From RYN-417 sp043745485 (lineage in GTDB: Bacteria > Patescibacteriota > Saccharimonadia > Saccharimonadales > JACDBH01), in contig JAYTSU010000038.1 of NCBI GenBank assembly GCA_043745485.1, positions 1 through 44,551 on the forward strand: 44,551 nucleotides of DNA. Reading direction: 5' to 3'. Positions 40,619 through 44,551 of the stretch are shown piece by piece. The notes beneath the pieces were generated by a model, which ran no database searches, was not told the origin of the DNA, and saw only the letters and a list, made by a program, of their open reading frames with translations. Positions within the stretch are counted from its first letter, which is position 1. Every line of letters starts with the position of its first letter. A program made the position numbers and the translations under genes.

Positions 40619-40646
40619 TTTATTTGCTTAATGCTAAGCAAATAAA
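40619..40646 (+). terminator. Intrinsic terminator after the YciC-like gene
   Basis: TTTATTTGCTTA (40619-40630), loop ATGC, TAAGCAAATAAA (40635-40646). Perfect 12-bp stem, 6 bp after the stop. It has no U-run on the plus side. Confidence 0.55.
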
Positions 40647-40675
40647 AAGATCGTATCTTACGACACGGTCTTTTT
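40644..40675. terminator. Terminator shared with tRNA-Val on the minus strand
   Basis: AAAAAGA (40644-40650) and TCTTTTT (40669-40675) pair, with an inner TCGT/ACGA stem. T-runs occur on both strands. It overlaps the previous hairpin, so the two are alternatives. Confidence 0.55.
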
Positions 40676-40678
40676 AGA

Positions 40679-40755
40679 TGGTGGGTCGTGAAGGACTCGA
40701 ACCTTCGACCCCCTGCGTGTAAAGCAGGTGCTCTAGCCAACTGAGCTAACGACCC
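40679..40755 (-). tRNA. tRNA-Val(TAC)
   Basis: GGGTCGTTAGCTCAGTTGGC at the 5' end on the minus strand, anticodon loop TTTACAC (TAC), canonical T-arm GAAGGTTCGAGTCCTTC, and encoded CCA at 40679-40681. 77 nt. Confidence 0.96.
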
Positions 40756-40826
40756 TAATATACTTGTTCTGTTCACTGTAACCACCAGTTTAGCTTTGAG
40801 TATAGATAAGCTTTCACCTGGGGGGT

Positions 40827-40850
40827 CCCTATAAAACCTGTTTTATAGGG
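40827..40850. repeat. 24-bp palindrome, copy B
   Basis: CCCTATAAAAC (40827-40837), CT, GTTTTATAGGG (40840-40850); perfect 11-bp arms. It lies 2 bp beyond the CCA end of tRNA-Leu(GAG). Same core as copy A at 30525-30548 with compensated outer pairs. Confidence 0.5.
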
Positions 40851-40852
40851 TA

Positions 40853-40936
40853 TGGTGCGCGAGAGAGGACTTGAACCTCCACACCTTGCGGCACCAGCCC
40901 CTCAGACTGGCGTGTCTACCATTTCACCACTCGCGC
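40853..40936 (-). tRNA. tRNA-Leu(GAG)
   Basis: GCGCGAGTGGTGAAATGGTA at the 5' end on the minus strand. Anticodon stem CCAGT/GCTGG closes loop CTGAGGG, giving GAG. Long variable arm TGCCGCAAGGTG, T-arm GAGGTTCAAGTCCTC, encoded CCA at 40853-40855. Confidence 0.95.
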
Positions 40937-41061
40937 CTAAAGGGAACAGTATAGAACAGATGGCATTTTACTGTTTTTAGCCGATTTTTACAAGTTTCGC
41001 TTATCTCATGTACATCTATTAGATTTGGTCTACAATAACAGTAATAACTAGAGGAGTTTTT

Positions 41062-41826
41062 ATGAGTGGAGTAGTAGTCCTGTTTATCCTTTTCATTATT
41101 TTTGTTGTAATCCCCGGTGTGCGGATTATTAATCAGTATGAGCGCGGTGTTATTTTCCGTCTTGGTCGCGTCCGTGGCGGTGTTAAAGAGCCGGGAATGC
41201 GCCTGCTTATTCCGATTGTAGATAAGATGCGTAAGGTGAGCATGAGGACAATCACCCTACCTATTGAAGCACAGAAAATTATTACCCGAGACAATGTGTC
41301 GATAGATGTCGCCGCAGTTGCATATTACCAAATCGTTGACCCAATCAAAGCTATAGTTGAAATTGAAAACGTTGTATCTGCAACCTATCAGATAGCGCAG
41401 ACAACAGTCCGCAACGTAGTGGGACAAACTACGCTCGACCATGTTTTGAGTGAAACTACTGCACTAAACGAAAAAGTTAAAGCCATCTTGGACGTTGCGA
41501 CCGAGAAGTGGGGCATTTATGTTAGCAATGTAGAACTGAAAGACATCCAGCTTCCAGACAGCATGCAACGTGCCATGGCCAAAGAGGCCGAAGCAGAACG
41601 TGAGAAGCGTGCAAAGATTATCGCAGCCGAAGGTGAAGCATTAAGTGCTCAGAAGCTTGGAGATGCTGCAGATATCATCCAGGCGCATCCTATCGCCCTT
41701 CAGTTACGCAACCTCCAGGTCTTAAGCGAAATTGCTGTTGAAAAGAATTCAACCATCATCTTCCCAAGCCAATTTATGGATACCATTGATAGCGTCAAAA
41801 ATTTCATGGCCAAAGAAACAAAATAA
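41062..41826 (+). CDS. Slipin/stomatin-like SPFH membrane protein
   Basis: 254 aa. One N-terminal membrane hairpin or helix (~3-20, VVVLFILFIIFVVIPG), then the SPFH/Band 7 domain: INQYERGVIFRLGRVRGG, GMRLLIPIVDKMRKVSMR, QKIITRDNVSIDVAAVAYY and TTVRNVVGQTTLDHVLSE. A helical segment AMAKEAEAEREKRAKIIAAEGE leads to the oligomerising C-terminus. Slipins form membrane microdomain scaffolds; in many prokaryotes they pair with an NfeD-type protease subunit, but none is seen beside this gene. Good GAGGAG ribosome site, with TACAAT about 25 nt before the start codon. Confidence 0.95.
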   Translation: MSGVVVLFILFIIFVVIPGVRIINQYERGVIFRLGRVRGGVKEPGMRLLIPIVDKMRKVSMRTITLPIEAQKIITRDNVSIDVAAVAYYQIVDPIKAIVEIENVVSATYQIAQTTVRNVVGQTTLDHVLSETTALNEKVKAILDVATEKWGIYVSNVELKDIQLPDSMQRAMAKEAEAEREKRAKIIAAEGEALSAQKLGDAADIIQAHPIALQLRNLQVLSEIAVEKNSTIIFPSQFMDTIDSVKNFMAKETK

Positions 41827-41895
41827 AGACCGTTTTGCCAAAAAACCCGTGAAGTAGTTTGTAATGTATATTACATCGTATTATATCTGTTAAAA

Positions 41896-41901
41896 TATAA
41901 T
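41896..41901 (+). promoter_or_regulatory. -10 element of a probable leaderless promoter
   Basis: TATAAT lies 6 nt before the ATG at 41908; no Shine-Dalgarno. Confidence 0.5.
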
Positions 41902-41907
41902 ACTCGT

Positions 41908-42267
41908 ATGGCTAATGAACACCTTAAAGCAGCTGCAATGAACCTCCAGCGGGCAGTTCAAGACGTGCATGATGCACAAAAACGTATCCATGGTGAGATA
42001 GAAACGGTAAAGCGTGACAATGCTAAGAAAATAGACTCTATAAACAAGCAAATCACCCGTGCTGAAAGAAACAGACTCAAATCTAACTTAACCGATGTGA
42101 GCAAAATTGCAATTGCAGGAGAAGTTCAGACACTGCAAGCACAAATATCGCAAATTAACAGTGATACTGAGCGGTATGTAAGTCAGCGCGATCAAGAAAT
42201 CCGCATGTATGAAGGGCAGTCAAGTAAGTTTCAGAATCTTGCGAATGAACTTAATAGCTTAGCCTAA
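41908..42267 (+). CDS. Coiled-coil hypothetical protein
   Basis: 119 aa, not recognised. Almost wholly alpha-helical and rich in Gln, Lys, Asp and Glu (LQRAVQDVHDAQKRIHGEIE, KKIDSINKQITRAERNRL, VQTLQAQISQINSDTERYV) with heptad-like spacing across the whole length. No signal peptide, membrane segment, cysteine or zinc motif. It could be a cytoskeletal or scaffold protein. It follows the slipin by 81 bp, but has its own -10. Confidence 0.7.
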   Translation: MANEHLKAAAMNLQRAVQDVHDAQKRIHGEIETVKRDNAKKIDSINKQITRAERNRLKSNLTDVSKIAIAGEVQTLQAQISQINSDTERYVSQRDQEIRMYEGQSSKFQNLANELNSLA

Positions 42268-42274
42268 AGTAAAA

Positions 42275-42291
42275 CCCCACATATTGTGGGG
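42275..42291 (-). terminator. Intrinsic terminator after tRNA-Phe
   Basis: CCCCACA-TAT-TGTGGGG (42275-42291). On the minus strand it is followed by TTTTAC, 12 nt beyond the tRNA-Phe CCA. Confidence 0.6.
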
Positions 42292-42303
42292 CATATTCTA
42301 TTA

Positions 42304-42379
42304 TGGTGGCTCCTCCCAGACTCGAACTGGGGACACGCGGCTCTTCAGGCCGCTGCTCTACCAACTGAGCTAAAGAGCC
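42304..42379 (-). tRNA. tRNA-Phe(GAA)
   Basis: GGCTCTTTAGCTCAGTTGGT at the 5' end on the minus strand, stem GCGGC/GCCGC around loop CTGAAGA (GAA), T-arm CCCAGTTCGAGTCTGGG, encoded CCA at 42304-42306. 76 nt. Confidence 0.96.
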
Positions 42380-42438
42380 AGGTAAGACTCGGGTATTATA
42401 TAGGGGTGACTAGGGTTTTTCAAGCTTCCTTGTGGTTA

Positions 42439-42447
42439 TGCTACAAT
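42439..42447 (+). promoter_or_regulatory. Extended -10 of a candidate small-RNA promoter
   Basis: TGC then TACAAT (42442-42447); predicted start near 42454. Confidence 0.4.
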
Positions 42448-42453
42448 AAAGTT

Positions 42454-42509
42454 ACACAAACATAAGCAGTGAGGGCGGGCATGTATAGATGAATTTTCCC
42501 TCACTTTTT
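42454..42509 (+). ncRNA. Candidate small RNA ending in an intrinsic terminator
   Basis: Promoter-like TGC-TACAAT just upstream, then AGTGAGGG (42468-42475) pairing perfectly with CCCTCACT (42498-42505) and a T5 run to 42509. The loop is 22 nt. No sensible ORF fits. Lies between tRNA-Phe and tRNA-Gly. Predicted length about 56 nt. Confidence 0.4.
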
Positions 42510-42553
42510 GTTTGGCATTAGTCAGAATTTCAAGTATAATCCTAATCTGTTAT

Positions 42554-42630
42554 GCGGGTTTAGCTCAGTTGTTTAGAGCGCGTCCTTGCCAAGGACGAGG
42601 TCGAGAGTTAGAGTCTCTTAACCCGCACCA
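42554..42630 (+). tRNA. tRNA-Gly(GCC) with altered elbow
   Basis: Acceptor GCGGGTT/AACCCGC, D-stem GCTC/GAGC, anticodon stem CGTCC/GGACG with loop TTGCCAA (GCC), T-stem GAGAG/CTCTT, encoded CCA at 42628-42630; 77 nt. D-loop position 19 is T (42572) instead of the near-universal G, and T-loop position 56 is A (42610) instead of C, so the tertiary 19:56 pair becomes U:A. A TATAAT lies at 42535-42540. The 3' part overlaps the end of the recombinase gene on the other strand. Confidence 0.92.
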
Positions 42631-44167
42631 AATGGGAATCTATGGACGCTTCGGCGTCCTTTTTCTTTGCCGCTAATCTGATAAGGTAGCTTATTTCGGG
42701 GGTGTAAACTTTATTATTAGTATCCAAGTAAAAACCAGCTGGAAAAACAATCTGTTTACACCTCAATCTGTTTTCAGGAGATATTTCTAGAAACCTGCTC
42801 CCCATATTCTCTGCAAAATCAAAAGCAAACTTTAAAAACCGCTCTCTGTCTGTCTCTGACTTGTACTTTAGCTTTGAGAGCTGTTCTTCCAAATCCTTGA
42901 CCTCAAACTTCCTCTTGGCGATGTTAGACAGTATTTCTTGTTTAATTAGGGCGTTACTGGGGTCTATCGCTGCTAAAGCCTGATTACCTATGGTTTCAGT
43001 GATGCTTTTAATCTTAAAATTGAGACGAGCCGTCTCTTGCTCTGCCTGTCCTTCTTTTTGTTTCCAAACTATGTCTAGAGCTTCAATGAGGTCATTTACC
43101 CCGTACTTATTCAGCGGATTGTTCTTGAACTGCTGCTGAATTTTAGGATGTAAATCTTGTCTAGTGAGATACCGTTTACAGGCACGACAGCGGTATTTTT
43201 CGTATACAAGAGCTGGATTCTTCCCGTTGCCGTGGTCGTAGCCTACAAATCTTCCATTTGTTTTATCGGTGCATTCGCTACAACTCACCAAATTAGAAAC
43301 TGGGTATTTTGGGTTACCGTTTTTGCGTGGCCCTGACTGTGTCTTTTTCTTGCTATCCATAATGCGTAACAGTTCAAGATGATGCTCTGTGCTTATCAGG
43401 GCTTCGTGCAAGCCATTTTCGTTCCTGACCTGCACTTGTTTGTGAATCTCCACAATTCCAGCATAGAAGGGGTCTGTAACAATCTTGCGAAACTTGTCCA
43501 TTTTATAGAGGGAGTGGCCTATAACAAAGTCGCTTTTATTCAGTTCAATGAGTGCCTGAGTAGGTGTTGTTTTATGGGTAGCAATTTTTACGAGGGTAGC
43601 TCTAAGAATCGGACCTTTAACTGGGTGTAATTCTTGTACGCCTACCTCTGTGCCACGCTTATAGCCTGGCTTTGGCGAAAAGGGGAAACGCCCATCTTCT
43701 AATGCTTTTGTTTGTCCACTTATGGACTTACGTTGTCGCTCATCATTACTACCAGCTGCCCGAAAACCTTCCATATAACGCATCAAACCAGCATAAATAT
43801 CATCCTTATTGAGTTCAGGCTTATCAGCGTACCAAATTTTTACGCCTACTTTGTTCATAAATAAGACCTGAAAATATACTTGCTCATCAGGGCTACGCAT
43901 AAACCTATCTACTTCTTGAACAATTAAATATTTGACGTTCGGGTGCTTGCCGCAGTATTCCAGCATTTCTTTCAAATCTTTTCGGTCAAAGTTTACGCCT
44001 TTCTTACTAGAGACGTGTCCCGACCAGATACCGTCTTCGGGGATGATAACCCCAAGTTCATCGGCAGCCTTTAGCACGTTGTCTTTCTGGTGGCTTAAAC
44101 TGTTACTTTCTAGCTGTTCCAATGAAGACACCCTACATAATGCGATAGCAAGGTTTTGCTTAGGCAT
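42608..44167 (-). CDS. Large serine recombinase (phage/integrative-element integrase)
   Basis: 519 aa. Resolvase domain ~1-150 with the nucleophile in LCRVSSLEQLESNSLSHQ and the conserved EVDRFMRSPDE (a D-R-x-x-R variant). The recombinase domain (~165-275) has GYKRGTEVGVQ and FRKIVTDPFYAGIV. The zinc ribbon is VSCSECTDK with YRCRACKRYL (~315-360). A long coiled-coil region follows (~385-450). It integrates or excises DNA by a serine-linked double-strand mechanism. Its 3' end runs through the tRNA-Gly terminator and stops in the antisense of the tRNA T-loop, so the tRNA 3' end is the likely attachment site. AAGGGG ribosome site. Its stop TAA exists only because tRNA position 56 is A. Confidence 0.93.
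   Translation of the reverse strand: MPKQNLAIALCRVSSLEQLESNSLSHQKDNVLKAADELGVIIPEDGIWSGHVSSKKGVNFDRKDLKEMLEYCGKHPNVKYLIVQEVDRFMRSPDEQVYFQVLFMNKVGVKIWYADKPELNKDDIYAGLMRYMEGFRAAGSNDERQRKSISGQTKALEDGRFPFSPKPGYKRGTEVGVQELHPVKGPILRATLVKIATHKTTPTQALIELNKSDFVIGHSLYKMDKFRKIVTDPFYAGIVEIHKQVQVRNENGLHEALISTEHHLELLRIMDSKKKTQSGPRKNGNPKYPVSNLVSCSECTDKTNGRFVGYDHGNGKNPALVYEKYRCRACKRYLTRQDLHPKIQQQFKNNPLNKYGVNDLIEALDIVWKQKEGQAEQETARLNFKIKSITETIGNQALAAIDPSNALIKQEILSNIAKRKFEVKDLEEQLSKLKYKSETDRERFLKFAFDFAENMGSRFLEISPENRLRCKQIVFPAGFYLDTNNKVYTPEISYLIRLAAKKKDAEASIDSHLVRVKRL
42644..42668 (+). terminator. Intrinsic terminator of tRNA-Gly
   Basis: GGACGC-TTCG-GCGTCC (42644-42659) followed by TTTTTCTTT. Classic UUCG-capped terminator, 13 nt after the tRNA CCA, lying inside the recombinase coding region on the other strand. 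Confidence 0.85.
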
Positions 44168-44190
44168 AGTTACCCCTTACAAATATAAGA

Positions 44191-44235
44191 GGGAGCTTCT
44201 CGGACAAGGCCAATGCAAGGCCTAAAGAAGCTCCC
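44191..44235. promoter_or_regulatory. Long hairpin in the recombinase 5' region
   Basis: GGGAGCTTCT (44191-44200) and AGAAGCTCCC (44226-44235) form a perfect 10-bp stem; the loop contains GGCC twice (44208, 44219). It lies about 24 nt upstream of the recombinase start. No T-run follows on either strand, so it is more likely an operator or an RNA control element than a terminator. Confidence 0.45.
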
Positions 44236-44250
44236 ACTAATACTAATAAA

Positions 44251-44394
44251 TTAACTATTCTGAGATTGTTGTGCATTGTTTTGTCCATCTTCAATTTTAT
44301 CATCATTGTCGGCTTCTTCTTTGAAAATATCGTAAATTAGATACGCTAACTCTAGAGCGTCATCCTTTCGTTTTTGAGCGATATTTTCTGCCAT
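44251..44394 (-). CDS. Small acidic hypothetical protein, 47 aa
   Basis: Reads MAENIAQKRKDDALELAYLI, then YDIFKEEADNDDKIEDGQNN and AQQSQNS. Helical first half, acidic and Gln/Asn-rich second half. No motif recognised. It lies between the recombinase and a partial gene on the same strand and probably belongs to the mobile element, where small acidic proteins can be recombination directionality factors or regulators; this is only a guess from position. The ribosome site is weak. Confidence 0.45.
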   Translation of the reverse strand: MAENIAQKRKDDALELAYLIYDIFKEEADNDDKIEDGQNNAQQSQNS

Positions 44395-44438
44395 ATCGCC
44401 ATAGTAAAACTAACTTTCTCGTAAACTTCCGCAGGAAG

Positions 44439-44551
44439 TCAGGGCATAAACTTATAGCTTGTATTGCCTGAGGAAACAATATGCTTCTTGTTGCCACCAT
44501 AAGCAGCAAGATTTGCGTTTGCTTCACTCACGATACTACCGATACGTTTTT
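44439..44551 (-). CDS. Partial hypothetical protein, C-terminal end
   Basis: Open from the window edge to a TGA at 44439-44441 on the minus strand. The last 36 residues include GSIVSEANANLAAYGG, NKKHIVSSGNTSYKFMP. The gene begins beyond the window, so nothing can be said of its function. A perfect ACTTCC-GCA-GGAAGT hairpin (44425-44439) overlaps the stop and may end its transcript. Likely cargo of the integrated element. Confidence 0.5.
   Translation of the reverse strand, partial: KRIGSIVSEANANLAAYGGNKKHIVSSGNTSYKFMP

Noticed and set aside
1..44551. CRISPR array, rRNA genes or insertion sequences
   Set aside because: No regularly spaced direct repeats, no rRNA signature stretches and no transposase-like ORF were seen; the only recombinase is the serine integrase at the right edge.

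Overview
The window reads as chromosomal DNA from a candidate-phyla-radiation (Patescibacteria) bacterium, most likely Saccharibacteria (TM7). Pointers: compact gene layout; shortened versions of universal enzymes (AlaRS without its beta-barrel and C-Ala domains, cysteine-free UvrC, ATP synthase epsilon without its C-terminal helices); secreted or membrane-tethered proteins with no lipobox; an FtsA-like ATPase paired with a gp47/baseplate-J-like membrane protein; moderate GC by eye; TGA used as a normal stop, which argues against the TGA-recoding CPR lineages. The assignment is inference from gene content only.

Layout. 1-1434: end of the F1Fo ATP synthase operon (atpD, atpC). 1437-8458: surface locus with a tethered beta-rich protein, three related secreted proteins, an anchored protein, a DUF916-like protein and a PKD-like protein. 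8502-12211: PAS protein, mnmA, then alaS behind a short alanine-rich leader ORF. 12275-18160: ftsA-like, gp47-like, ruvX and mltG (overlapping genes), then a LysM-CHAP cell-wall hydrolase behind a structured leader. 18379-23508: obg, a signal peptidase I with a large extracellular extension, a small Cys-containing membrane protein, sbcB, and a 58-residue membrane protein. 23572-31999: a PGPGW protein, uvrA plus a small partner, DedA, rplY, an ABC exporter, trhO and a small LysM-like protein. 32041-37188: uvrC, an M24 peptidase, a holin-like membrane protein, secG and a membrane-tethered oligopeptide-binding protein. 37205-42630: an FAD-linked oxidase, membrane proteins, a decayed response regulator, a slipin, a coiled-coil protein and five tRNA genes (Leu-CAG, Val-TAC, Leu-GAG, Phe-GAA, Gly-GCC), all with encoded CCA. 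42608-44551: one edge of an apparent integrated element, with a large serine recombinase whose 3' end lies antisense to tRNA-Gly.

Themes. Cell envelope: the surface locus, MltG, the CHAP hydrolase, the signal peptidase, SecG and the LysM protein together suggest investment in export and wall remodelling, as expected of an epibiont. Repair: UvrA, UvrC, ExoI and RuvX. tRNA wobble-U34 modification: MnmA and TrhO.

Expression signals. Many monocistronic genes and operon heads have a TATAAT-like hexamer about 5-10 nt before the start codon and no Shine-Dalgarno, the pattern expected for leaderless mRNAs; others have a clear Shine-Dalgarno. The most notable unexplained items are the Ala-rich leader ORF before alaS, two copies of a ~117-130 nt imperfect palindrome after unrelated genes, a tRNA-Gly with a swapped 19:56 tertiary pair, and the WxL/DUF916-like surface cluster.
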